Assembly: GCA_002343445.1 (NCBI GenBank)
Contig: DDSP01000073.1
Coordinates: forward strand, 956-64,198
From: Chthonomonas sp. UBA2387
GTDB taxonomy: Bacteria > Armatimonadota > Fimbriimonadia > Fimbriimonadales > Fimbriimonadaceae
Direction: 5' to 3'
DNA length: 63,243 nucleotides
Below are positions 1 to 8,175 of the stretch, one piece after another. Made by a program: the position numbers and the translations under genes. Under the pieces are notes generated by a model. The model ran no database searches. It was not told the DNA's origin and was given only the letters and a program-made list of their open reading frames with translations. The first letter of the stretch is position 1. Every line of letters starts with the position of its first letter.

Positions 1-37
1 CTCGGGCCCCTCTCTCTCAACGAGGAGGGGTTCCGAG
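1..37. other. hairpin at left edge
   Basis: CTCGG and CCCCTC at 1-12 pair with GAGGGG and CCGAG at 25-37. The stem is strong but no T run follows. It may be the terminator of a gene outside the window. Confidence 0.3.
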
Positions 38-202
38 CTCCCAAGATAGCGTCCGACTCTCGCCGCGGACGGCGCGTGCACTCTCTCTCCTGCGGGCCTT
101 GGTGACCAAGGGGATTCGTGCCTTGCCGCGCCGTTCCCGACTCCGCTGTTTTACTAGTGGGGCGGGGTTTCCCACGGTTACGCGCCGTTCTGGGTCCTTT
201 CC

Positions 203-349
203 ATGCCTGGGCCCTGGAGCGGGCCGCTGCTCCAAATCGAAGCGAGTCGGCTTCTCTCCCAGGTGTTGATCCTGATGCTCGTGCACGCGACTTATGTCGC
301 GTATGCGCTGTTTGTCGGATACGCCGAACTCGCCGAAACCCGACAATAG
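203..349 (+). CDS. possible small membrane protein (48 aa)
   Basis: A short open frame starts at ATG 203 and ends at TAG 349. The middle of the product (about residues 17-42) is hydrophobic enough to be one membrane helix. Third codon positions are mostly G or C, as in the real genes here. No Shine-Dalgarno sequence is visible and the protein is not recognised. The rest of positions 1-374 shows no convincing gene on either strand, so this is the only candidate. It could easily be chance. Confidence 0.22.
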   Translation: MPGPWSGPLLQIEASRLLSQVLILMLVHATYVAYALFVGYAELAETRQ

Positions 350-374
350 GGGCGACACTGGTCGGGCACGCCGA

Positions 375-773
375 CTAACCCGACGGCGCGAGCCGGAACA
401 CGAACCGGGCGTTGCCCAGTGCGAATTCGTCTCCGTCGGTCAGCTCCACCGACTCAATCCGTTCGAAGTCTTCGCGCAGCAGGAACGTACCGTTCGACGA
501 GCCGAGGTCGGAGAGCGTCCAAACGCCGTCCTCTTCGGTGATCTTCGCGTGCTTGCGGGAGACGTACGCGCCTTCGGGCAATGGGCCGAGGTCCACGTCG
601 ATCGGACCGACTGCGGGGTCGAAGCGGCCGATCACCGCAGGCGGATTGATCCAGAACACGTCGCTCGTTTCGGCGCCCGAGCGCTTAACCGTCAGGCTCG
701 CGCGACCGATGACGGTGTCGTCGGAGGTGGTTTCGGGTTCGGTTTGGGCGAGTTCGCTCGGTTCGTCGTTCAT
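375..773 (-). CDS. FHA-domain protein
   Basis: A 132-residue cytosolic protein with one forkhead-associated domain, a phosphothreonine-binding module. Family motifs are visible: Gly49-Arg50, Ser72-Arg-Lys-His75 and Ser93-Asn-Gly-Thr96. The N-terminal 25 residues are acidic and rich in Thr and Ser, as in FHA proteins that are themselves phosphorylated. The start at 773 has AGGAGA about 8 bases upstream, and its ATG overlaps the TGA of the symporter gene (ATGA), so the two are translationally coupled. No Ser/Thr kinase gene is in the window, so the partner is unknown. Confidence 0.85.
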   Translation of the reverse strand: MNDEPSELAQTEPETTSDDTVIGRASLTVKRSGAETSDVFWINPPAVIGRFDPAVGPIDVDLGPLPEGAYVSRKHAKITEEDGVWTLSDLGSSNGTFLLREDFERIESVELTDGDEFALGNARFVFRLAPSG

Positions 774-2209
774 GGTGCAGGTCTCCTGGTTCGGCGCTCC
801 GCGAGCGCCCCCACACCCAGAACTATAACCGATACGAGCAAGCCCGGCAACAGGGTCCCGATGCTCACGTCCTGACCGTTGGGCAACGTCATGGACAGAT
901 AGGGGTTCCCGGTGGCGGTTCCATAGGCCAGCCACGACGCTGAGACCGCGAACGAGAGGGCCATTGCGCCGGCGGTCCACGCATCGGAAAGCCCGGCTCC
1001 CCGACGGTACACGTGCCACACGGGGACCAGCAAGGCCCCGACGACCGCGCCCGCCCACGCGTACCAGAGCGCGACCACGCTCTGGATCTGCAGGGCCAGG
1101 CCGATGGCGACCAAGCTCGACACCGCAAATCCGATGCGGGTCCAGCCGACGATCCGCTCATCGGTGGGGGCGTTCTTGGCGACACGAGCCGCGAGGTCGC
1201 GGGCCAACGATGCGCCCGCCACCAGCGTGTAACCCACCATCGCCGAAACCACGGTGCCCACCAAGCCGAAGATGAACAGCGCCTTCAGGCCGGGGCTGAG
1301 GACCGATTCGCCCAGAGCGGGGAAGAGGAGCAGAGGTTCGGCGGTTTGGGCCATCGAGACGGCATACATCCCCGTGCCGATGGTCAGCATGTCGAACACG
1401 AACCAGCACGCGACGCTCGCCAGAACGCCTCGCCGACCCGTGGTCGGACTCTCGGCCGAGGCCACCCGCTGATGGAACCCGGGGTCCACCAGCGTCCACG
1501 CGCCGAGGATGAAGAAGCTGGCGACGAACGGCCATCCCATGCCCCCGTCCCACTGGAACCCGTTCTCTGCGACGTGCCTGGACAGCAGACCCGGGTCCGC
1601 GCGCACCGCACTGGTCAGCATGACAGCGAAGCCGACGTACATCGAGACGAAGGCGACGATCGAGGCCCTAGCATCGGCGAGCAGTCCGCCCTTGTAAAGG
1701 AAGGCCGTCCCCACGGCGGTCGCCGCCAGCACGCTGGCGACCATGCTCCAACCCGTGAACGCTTTGACGAGAACGCCAAGCATGAGCACATGGGCCGCAG
1801 GAACCGCCAGCAAGAAGACCAGTCCCGCGCCGACGATCGCCGAGCGGCGGCCGATCTGGACGGCGAAGCGCTCCGGGAGGCTGATCTGGTCGGCATGGCG
1901 GACGCGGGGGGCGAGCCAGAGCGCGTACACGATCCCGAACACGTAGTAGGGGACGCCCATCAGCACCCACGTGCCCAGACCGTAGTACTGGACCGATTCG
2001 CCGATGCCCAACACGCCGCCGTACCAGGTGCTCACCAGCGTGGCCACAAACACGGGCAACGTCAGGCGCCGACCGGCTGCCAGAAACTCGAACGAGGTGG
2101 CCTTGCGAAGCTTGGCCGAGAAGCCGAGCGCGAGCAGACCGCCGAGGAGCAGAGCGAAGACGGCTGCGTCCAGCGGAGCGAACGACACGACGGCGCCGGC
2201 TACCACCAC
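770..2209 (-). CDS. sodium:solute symporter family carrier
   Basis: A polytopic membrane protein of about 479 residues with the helix pattern and length of the sodium:solute symporter (SSS/LeuT-fold) family, including conserved-looking stretches near the N-terminus (ATLVSTWYGG) and GFHQR in the middle. The start is uncertain: GTG codons at 2209, 2206 and 2188 are possible, and I chose 2209 because it overlaps the end of thiN and lies behind a weak AAGGCGAGG. The substrate is not readable from the sequence. Its position directly after thiamine pyrophosphokinase makes a thiamine precursor a reasonable guess, since SSS-type carriers (ThiV) have been proposed for thiamine precursors; this is inference. 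Confidence 0.75.
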   Translation of the reverse strand: MVVAGAVVSFAPLDAAVFALLLGGLLALGFSAKLRKATSFEFLAAGRRLTLPVFVATLVSTWYGGVLGIGESVQYYGLGTWVLMGVPYYVFGIVYALWLAPRVRHADQISLPERFAVQIGRRSAIVGAGLVFLLAVPAAHVLMLGVLVKAFTGWSMVASVLAATAVGTAFLYKGGLLADARASIVAFVSMYVGFAVMLTSAVRADPGLLSRHVAENGFQWDGGMGWPFVASFFILGAWTLVDPGFHQRVASAESPTTGRRGVLASVACWFVFDMLTIGTGMYAVSMAQTAEPLLLFPALGESVLSPGLKALFIFGLVGTVVSAMVGYTLVAGASLARDLAARVAKNAPTDERIVGWTRIGFAVSSLVAIGLALQIQSVVALWYAWAGAVVGALLVPVWHVYRRGAGLSDAWTAGAMALSFAVSASWLAYGTATGNPYLSMTLPNGQDVSIGTLLPGLLVSVIVLGVGALAERRTRRPAP

Positions 2210-2868
2210 GGGGCCTCGCCTTCGCCGCCTTCGGAGAAGAGGAGCAACGCGCCCTTCTCCACTCGGCAGACCACTTCGCCACCAGAAGACTCGTTGGAGA
2301 CGCTCACCTTGCCGCCTGGAGACAGGGCAGCATCGGCAAGCGGCCAGCGGACACCCGTCAGCCAAACACCTTCGCAGGGCTGAAGGGGAAGCGCCGAAAC
2401 GACCCGGCCCGGCGGCAAGTCGAGCGTCACCTCGTGCCCGGGGCGCACGAGCCAAGCCAACGCCTGCCGCAAAACGAGCCGCGACCGAAGCGGGGACCGG
2501 ACCAGACTTGAGACGCTCGCCAGCAAGTGGTCCAAACGGTCGCCTTCGAGCCCGAAGACGCTGACGTTGCGCACGCCGCGCCGCCACGCCTCGTCGAGCA
2601 GCTTGTCGCAGTCGGTGGTGTCTTGGTTTTCGATGCGTACGGTCTCCCGGGCAAGGGCCAGCCCCGCAGGGCCGATCGAATCCAGATCGCCCACCACGAG
2701 GTCGCATCGCGCGCCGGCTGCCGCCAGAATGTCCGCACCGCCATCCGCCGCGATCACGAACTCCGCCGAAGCGGCCCATGCAGCCAGCGAATCGAGCGGG
2801 GCATCCCTCCCGCCGAGCACGGCCAACACGCGCTCGAGTGGGGCGTTGCTGGGGGTCGTCGCTGGCAT
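2200..2868 (-). CDS. thiN: thiamine pyrophosphokinase
   Basis: 222 residues, the usual length of bacterial ThiN/TPK. It transfers pyrophosphate from ATP to thiamine to make thiamine diphosphate. Family motifs appear in order: ADGGAD at 41-46, GDLDS at 60-64, DTTDCDK at 83-89 and GDRLDH at 109-114. It heads a minus-strand run with the symporter and FHA genes and is divergent from tig. The symporter start overlaps its end (TGGTGGTAG). A -10 box TACAAT ends 6 bases before the ATG, so the message may be leaderless. Confidence 0.85.
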   Translation of the reverse strand: MPATTPSNAPLERVLAVLGGRDAPLDSLAAWAASAEFVIAADGGADILAAAGARCDLVVGDLDSIGPAGLALARETVRIENQDTTDCDKLLDEAWRRGVRNVSVFGLEGDRLDHLLASVSSLVRSPLRSRLVLRQALAWLVRPGHEVTLDLPPGRVVSALPLQPCEGVWLTGVRWPLADAALSPGGKVSVSNESSGGEVVCRVEKGALLLFSEGGEGEAPWW

Positions 2869-2874
2869 GGGGTC

Positions 2875-2880
2875 ATTGTA
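2875..2880 (-). promoter_or_regulatory. -10 box of thiN
   Basis: TACAAT read on the minus strand, 6 bases before the ATG at 2868. No good -35 is seen. The spacing predicts transcription starting at or next to the start codon. Confidence 0.4.
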
Positions 2881-2961
2881 CTAGCCGTCTCGGCGGACCC
2901 CGGACACCCCCTGAGGTACCATAGCCCTTGGCCCGCGTGCCGCCAACCGACTGGTTTCACC

Positions 2962-4254
2962 ATGCTGATCACTCGCGAAGACCTCAATCCAGCCACCGTC
3001 CAACTGCACATCGTCGTTCCCGAAGCGATGGTGCTGGAAGGGTATGCCAAGGCTTACAAAGACGCCGCCAAGGACCTGAAGATCCCCGGCTTCCGACCCG
3101 GAACCGCCCCCCGCTCGGTCGTTGAGAAGGCCGTGTCGCCCGAGTTCATCCAAGACCGCGCGACCGACATCGTGATGAACCGCGCCTATCGCGAGGCCCT
3201 GAAGCGCGAGAACCTGACTCCGTATTCCCAGCCTGGGGTTTCGGACGTGACCATCGCGCAAGATCCGCCAAAGGGCGAGTTCACGATCAAGGTGCCGCTG
3301 GCACCGGTCGTCAAGCTGACCGAATACACCGGCATCAAGGCGATCCAACCGACTTCGGCCGTCTCGGATGCCGACGTGCAGAACCAGATCGAGGTGCTGC
3401 GAAAGCGCGAAGCCAAGCGCGAGCAGATCACCGATCGAAAGGTGATCGAGGGCGACGTTGCCGTGGTCAACATCAAGATCGAGGGCCAAGAGGGCGACGG
3501 TCGCAACTTCATGAGCGTCGTCGGCAAGACGTTCCCCCTGCTCGACGAGGCGCTCATCGGCATGGCCGCTGAAGAGGTGAAGGTCGTTGAGCTGACGTTC
3601 CCCGAGACGTTCGACGAGAAGGACTGGGCCAACCAGACCCATCGTTGCCGACTGACTTTGCGTTCGGTCAGCGCGATGAAGCTCCCGGACCTCGACGATG
3701 ACTTCGCTCAGAGCCTCGGCTTCGGCAACGAAGAGGAGTTGACGGGCCGCGTCCGCGCCTTGCTGGAGGAGGCCCGAGCCAGCATGGTTCACGAGTACGT
3801 GAGCGAGCAGATCATGGGCGAGATCGTCCAGTCCAGCGAGATCCACGTGCCGCTCACGATGGTTGAGGCCGTCGCGGGCCAGCAGCTGCGCGATTTGGCT
3901 CAAGCGCAGGCCGAGAAGAAGGCCAGCCTGGAAGACTACGCCAAGGACAAGGGCATGACGCTCGAAGAACTGCAGCAGGCCATCATGGACGAGAGCCGCG
4001 TCCAGGTCGAGCGCGCGGTCATCGCTCAGGAAATCTTCAAGAAGGAAGGCATGAAGTTGAACAACGAGGACTTCAACCGAGAGCTTTTCGACATGGCGCG
4101 CGAGTATCGCGTCACGCCCGACGAGATGGTGGCGCTGCTCAAGAAGAACAACGCGCTGGACGAACTCCGCAACCGAGCCCTGTACCGCAAGGTGACGGAC
4201 TTCCTGATCAAGGAAGCCAATCTGCAGGAATTGCCCGACGAGGCGACCGCATAG
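2962..4254 (+). CDS. tig: trigger factor
   Basis: 430 residues, the standard length. This ribosome-bound chaperone meets nascent chains at the exit tunnel. The ribosome-binding signature GFRPGTAP lies at residues 43-50, the same place as in the E. coli protein. A FKBP-like PPIase domain follows at about 150-240 and then the helical C-terminal substrate-binding arms. The start is ATG 2962, the first Met that gives the correct N-terminus. It is followed 8 bases later by clpP and then clpX, the common tig-clpP-clpX order linking folding to degradation. Confidence 0.96.
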   Translation: MLITREDLNPATVQLHIVVPEAMVLEGYAKAYKDAAKDLKIPGFRPGTAPRSVVEKAVSPEFIQDRATDIVMNRAYREALKRENLTPYSQPGVSDVTIAQDPPKGEFTIKVPLAPVVKLTEYTGIKAIQPTSAVSDADVQNQIEVLRKREAKREQITDRKVIEGDVAVVNIKIEGQEGDGRNFMSVVGKTFPLLDEALIGMAAEEVKVVELTFPETFDEKDWANQTHRCRLTLRSVSAMKLPDLDDDFAQSLGFGNEEELTGRVRALLEEARASMVHEYVSEQIMGEIVQSSEIHVPLTMVEAVAGQQLRDLAQAQAEKKASLEDYAKDKGMTLEELQQAIMDESRVQVERAVIAQEIFKKEGMKLNNEDFNRELFDMAREYRVTPDEMVALLKKNNALDELRNRALYRKVTDFLIKEANLQELPDEATA

Positions 4255-4262
4255 GACTGACC

Positions 4263-4877
4263 ATGAGCGACAAGCGTGCCGACATTCCATCCATGGGCGT
4301 TCCCTTCGTCATCGAGCAGACCAACCGCGGCGAGCGCAGCTACGACCTGTGGTCGAGGCTTCTCAAGGACCGCATCGTCTTCCTCGGGACCGAGGTGGAC
4401 GACTATGTCGCGAACCTGATCGTGGCCCAGTTGCTGTTCCTGGAGAAAGAAGACCCCGACAAGGACATTGACTTCTACATCAACAGCCCGGGTGGCTCCG
4501 TCACGGCCGGCCTGGCCATCTACGACGCCATGCAAATCATCAAGCCCGATGTGGCGACGATCTGCGTCGGCATGGCGGCCAGCATGGGCGCCGTCCTGTT
4601 GGCGGGTGGAGCGGCCAAGAAGCGGTATTGCCTTCCGCACGCCCGCGTGATGATCCACCAGGTCAGCGCAGGTTTTCGAGGAACAACCGCCGACATCAAT
4701 GTGCAGGTCAAGGAAATCAACCGATATATGGATACCTTGACTGGAATCCTGTCGAAGCACACGGGGCAGCCCGAGGACAAGTTGCGGAAAGACGTTGACC
4801 GCGACTACTTCATGTCCGCCGAAGAGGCCCAGGAGTACGGCGTGGTGGACAGCGTACTGGCACCGGGAACGCGATAG
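4263..4877 (+). CDS. clpP: ATP-dependent Clp protease proteolytic subunit
   Basis: 204 residues. ClpP forms a double heptamer chamber that degrades unfolded proteins fed by ClpX or ClpA/C. The catalytic triad is Ser107 in GMAASMGA, His132 in MIHQ and Asp181 before YFMS. The segment after His132 (VSAGFRGTTADINVQ) is in the usual place of the handle-region loop but differs from the common PLGG form. It starts 8 bases after the tig stop and is followed by clpX after 86 bases, where TATAGT at 4932-4937 could be an internal promoter. Confidence 0.96.
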   Translation: MSDKRADIPSMGVPFVIEQTNRGERSYDLWSRLLKDRIVFLGTEVDDYVANLIVAQLLFLEKEDPDKDIDFYINSPGGSVTAGLAIYDAMQIIKPDVATICVGMAASMGAVLLAGGAAKKRYCLPHARVMIHQVSAGFRGTTADINVQVKEINRYMDTLTGILSKHTGQPEDKLRKDVDRDYFMSAEEAQEYGVVDSVLAPGTR

Positions 4878-4963
4878 CCGCGAGAATTGCGTAACTCAAA
4901 GTGCCGACATGACGCCCGGTGACGGGCCGGATATAGTGAAAGCGTTCAGGAGAACTGCCAACC

Positions 4964-6229
4964 ATGCCAACGAACGAACGACGCGACCAGTGCTGCCTCT
5001 GCGGCAAGAACAAAGATCAGGTTCCCAAGCTGATCGTGGGCCTGCATGGCGCCGTCTGTTCGGAATGCATTGACCTCTGCAACGACATCCTCTCCTCGGA
5101 TGCACCCACCTCCCGCCAGCCGGATTCGCGGCCGATCATGGGCGAGATTCCGAAGCCCCGCGAGATCGTCGAGTTTCTGGACTCGTATGTGGTCGGACAG
5201 CCGGAAGCCAAACGGGCCCTCTCGGTGGCCGTCTACAACCACTTCAAGCGCGTCAACCACCCGCAGGACGACGGCGTCGAACTGCAGAAGAGCAACATCC
5301 TGCTGCTCGGTCCGACGGGAAGCGGCAAGACGCTCCTCGCCCAGACCCTGGCCAAGATGCTGCATGTGCCCTTCGCGATCGCGGATGCCACGGCGCTCAC
5401 GGAGGCTGGTTACGTCGGAGAGGACGTCGAGAACATTCTCCTGAAGCTGTACCAGTCCGCCGAGATGATGGACCCGCACGACCCCAAGTCGGCGTGCGAG
5501 CGCGGCATCATCTACGTGGACGAGATCGACAAGATCGGTCGCAAAAGCGAGAACCCTTCGATCACCCGCGACGTCAGCGGCGAGGGCGTCCAGCAAGCCT
5601 TGCTCAAGATTTTGGAAGGCACGGTGGCCAACGTGCCGCCGAGCGGTGGGCGCAAGCACCCGCAGCAAGAGTACATCCAGATCGACACGAAGAACATCCT
5701 CTTCATCTGCGGCGGCGCGTTCGAAGGGATCGAAGAGATGATCCGCCGACGCATGAAGGAGAACGTCATGGGCTTCCGCTCGAACCCAGAAGGGAAGAAG
5801 GAGCAGATCGCCAACGTCCTTCACAAGGTGCTCCCCGACGATCTCCTCAAGTTCGGTCTGATCCCCGAGTTCATCGGTCGCCTTCCCGTCATCACCACGC
5901 TCGACGCGCTGGACGAGGAAGCACTGGTGTCCATCCTCACCCAACCCAAGAACGCCGTGCTCAAGCAGTACAAGCGCTTCTTCGAGATGGATGGTGTGGA
6001 CCTCGAGTTCGAGCCTTCGGTGCTCGCCGAGATCGCCCACGAAGCGCTTCAGCGCAAGACCGGCGCACGAGCGCTGCGCGGCATCATCGAAAAGATGATG
6101 ATGGACGTGATGTTCGAAGTCCCCAGCGACACCTCGGTGAAGAAGGTCATCATCCCCCACGGCGCGGTCAGCGGCAAGTCGGTCCCGTTGCTTCTCACCG
6201 AAGAGGAAGTTCAGCGGCAGGCTTCCTAG
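4964..6229 (+). CDS. clpX: ATP-dependent Clp protease ATP-binding subunit ClpX
   Basis: 421 residues, full length. ClpX is the AAA+ unfoldase that recognises tagged substrates and threads them into ClpP. The N-terminal zinc finger has Cys10/Cys13 and Cys32/Cys35. Walker A is GPTGSGKT at 116-123, the GYVGED pore loop is near 150, and Walker B (IIYVDEID) is near 185. The start ATG has AGGAG about 10 bases upstream. It ends the tig-clpP-clpX run and is followed by a strong hairpin terminator. Confidence 0.97.
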   Translation: MPTNERRDQCCLCGKNKDQVPKLIVGLHGAVCSECIDLCNDILSSDAPTSRQPDSRPIMGEIPKPREIVEFLDSYVVGQPEAKRALSVAVYNHFKRVNHPQDDGVELQKSNILLLGPTGSGKTLLAQTLAKMLHVPFAIADATALTEAGYVGEDVENILLKLYQSAEMMDPHDPKSACERGIIYVDEIDKIGRKSENPSITRDVSGEGVQQALLKILEGTVANVPPSGGRKHPQQEYIQIDTKNILFICGGAFEGIEEMIRRRMKENVMGFRSNPEGKKEQIANVLHKVLPDDLLKFGLIPEFIGRLPVITTLDALDEEALVSILTQPKNAVLKQYKRFFEMDGVDLEFEPSVLAEIAHEALQRKTGARALRGIIEKMMMDVMFEVPSDTSVKKVIIPHGAVSGKSVPLLLTEEEVQRQAS

Positions 6230-6245
6230 GCTCGTAGTTTCACGA

Positions 6246-6276
6246 GACGAAGGGCGCCCATGCGGCGCCCTTCGTC
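6246..6276. terminator. bidirectional hairpin terminator
   Basis: GACGAAGGGCGCC and GGCGCCCTTCGTC form a perfect 13-base-pair stem around a 5-base loop, between the convergent ends of clpX and the metallopeptidase gene. GTGTTT follows on the plus strand. Confidence 0.75.
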
Positions 6277-6286
6277 GTGTTTCAGG

Positions 6287-8110
6287 TTACGGATTGCCGA
6301 ACCCGTATTCGAGACGGATGCGCTCCAGGTTGTCCTTCTGCGCCTGAGTCGCGTTGCCCATGCCCGAGAGCACCTGAACGAACTCGATCACCGTTCGGGG
6401 TGGTCGGCCCAGTTGCTGCCGCCCGACGCGATGAACCTCTCGGAATTGGGCCAACGCCTGGGTCGGTGTCGCGTAGAGGCCCCGGTTTCCGAAGTGCTCG
6501 GCGAGGGCGCGTTGGATGAACAGCTCGCGATTCTCGCAGTCGTCGACTCCCTGGGGGGATCTCGGGATGGGCTTGGCGCCCGGCAACCCCGCGATCTGAC
6601 CCAGCAGCGTCGAGAAGAAGTGCGCTCGCCCCTCGTCCCATGCGGCATTCAGATTGACGGCTTCGTCCACCTCGTGGGTGATGCCGACTCCATCCGGCTC
6701 GTCTGCTGCGATCACGTCGGTGATCAGGTGCCCGAATTCGTGAAGGAGGTTCTCGGAAGAGGACTTGAGCGCCGACCCTTGGGCGAGTTGGATCACGCCG
6801 TTCAGGTAGTTGTTTCGGGTCCCGATCCTCAACTGGACGGCCATGATTCGGGTGACTTCGTCCTTGGTGAATCCGGCCGCCGTGAGTGCGGTCTGGATCT
6901 TGTTCTTGTAGGGCCGAAACTGGACGTCCAGGGTCGCTTCAAGGAGCTCGACGATGACGGCCGCCGATTCCACTGTGTTGGAGGGCAGCTCGACGCTCTC
7001 CCAGCCTTCGTAGACGGTGTCCTTGATCCTGGTCGTCGCGTAAACGGTGGCTTCGGTACCACCGTTGGTCCGCGTGACGGGCACCCGAAGGACCAGTTGT
7101 CCGATGGTGTTTCGTTTGACGCCCTCTCGCTGGTACACCCGGATGATCGCCGGGCCCGTGATGTCGCCCGTGTGCAGTTGGACCGTACACTCTTCGACGG
7201 GATCGGTCGAGTTGGTGTGCTCGACCTTGACGTAGATGGGCCGAACGAAGAACCTCAGGGCCAAGTTGCCTCGGAAGTCCTTGTTCTTGGGCAAGGTGAA
7301 CGCCGTGGTGAACTCCAGCGTGAACGGCACCGCAACATAGAGCGGCGCACCACCCACCTTCGATTGTGACGTGAATCGGATGGACTGGGCCGAGCCGACC
7401 ACATCCTTGTCGGCCTTGGCGATGGGTACGGCGACCTTCGCGGAACCGTTCGCATCGGTCGTGGCGATCAGCGGGTTCGGTTGACCAGGCACCCGAAGCG
7501 CGATCTCCACGTTCGACAAGAGGGCCCCTTCCTGATCTTGGGCCGTGAGCAGGAGAAGTCCTTCTTGCTTGCCCGGCAGCTTCAGGAACCCTTCCGACGC
7601 GAGCGCCTGAAGGGCGGCCTCTGCGAGTTCTTTGGCCCGCGCGTTGAGGCTGGCCCATCGAGCCCCATCGAACGGGCCGCTCTCCGTGGTGAAGCGGACG
7701 GACAACTGGTAGGGTGTGGCGTCCACGTAGCACCCCGCCTCGGTCCAGTTTGGAGTATCCACGTCGGGTCGAGGCACGCCCACTTTGGGGACGGAGGCTG
7801 CGAGCCCGAGGACGCTGTCGGCGTTCATCCAACTCGGTCTCGCGATCGAGTAGTGGTTGGGACGTGCCTTGAGCAGGGTCACGGTGAGCGTTGCGCCTTT
7901 GGGGTAGGCGCCCCACTGAAGGTGGTCGATGACGCCTGGCTTGGCGCCGTAGAAGGCAATCTTCGAGGGCTTGGAGGATGACCCCTCGGCGGTCATGGCT
8001 CGGACGACTTCCATCGCCCGGGCTTCGGCGGCCAAGTCCTGTGTCGGGAAAGACGATTGTGGATTCGCGGCCAGTAAGGTGGTCGCGAGTGTGATACACG
8101 CGACGAACAT
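6287..8110 (-). CDS. secreted HExxH metallopeptidase-like protein
   Basis: 607 residues with a short signal peptide at 1-14. The first 350 residues are mainly beta, consistent with Ig-like or fibronectin-like modules. A zinc-protease motif HEFGH lies at 457-461, and Glu493 in WDEGRAHF, 32 residues after the second His, is a good third ligand, as in gluzincins. It does not match a named peptidase family that I can recall. It lies 65 bases after the subtilisin gene on the same strand and may belong to the sigma/CHAT/subtilase locus. An AATACT close to the ATG could also drive it alone. Confidence 0.7.
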   Translation of the reverse strand: MFVACITLATTLLAANPQSSFPTQDLAAEARAMEVVRAMTAEGSSSKPSKIAFYGAKPGVIDHLQWGAYPKGATLTVTLLKARPNHYSIARPSWMNADSVLGLAASVPKVGVPRPDVDTPNWTEAGCYVDATPYQLSVRFTTESGPFDGARWASLNARAKELAEAALQALASEGFLKLPGKQEGLLLLTAQDQEGALLSNVEIALRVPGQPNPLIATTDANGSAKVAVPIAKADKDVVGSAQSIRFTSQSKVGGAPLYVAVPFTLEFTTAFTLPKNKDFRGNLALRFFVRPIYVKVEHTNSTDPVEECTVQLHTGDITGPAIIRVYQREGVKRNTIGQLVLRVPVTRTNGGTEATVYATTRIKDTVYEGWESVELPSNTVESAAVIVELLEATLDVQFRPYKNKIQTALTAAGFTKDEVTRIMAVQLRIGTRNNYLNGVIQLAQGSALKSSSENLLHEFGHLITDVIAADEPDGVGITHEVDEAVNLNAAWDEGRAHFFSTLLGQIAGLPGAKPIPRSPQGVDDCENRELFIQRALAEHFGNRGLYATPTQALAQFREVHRVGRQQLGRPPRTVIEFVQVLSGMGNATQAQKDNLERIRLEYGFGNP

Positions 8111-8175
8111 GGCTCAGTATTGGAACAATTGTCGGAGGTGCCCTGGGTCCTTTGCGAGGTGGGCGAGCATTGGGG

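Noticed and set aside
1..374. Structured RNA gene (RNase P, tmRNA, SRP or 6S type) at the left edge
   Set aside because: Several hairpins are possible, but none of the conserved core sequences of those RNAs is present.
1013..2383. Long plus-strand frame opposite the symporter gene
   Set aside because: Composition is extreme in Arg, Gly, Asp and His, with no domain; it is the mirror of a real membrane-protein gene in GC-rich DNA.
2869..2961. TPP riboswitch between thiN and tig
   Set aside because: CTGAG is present but the second conserved part and the paired arms are missing, and the region is too short.
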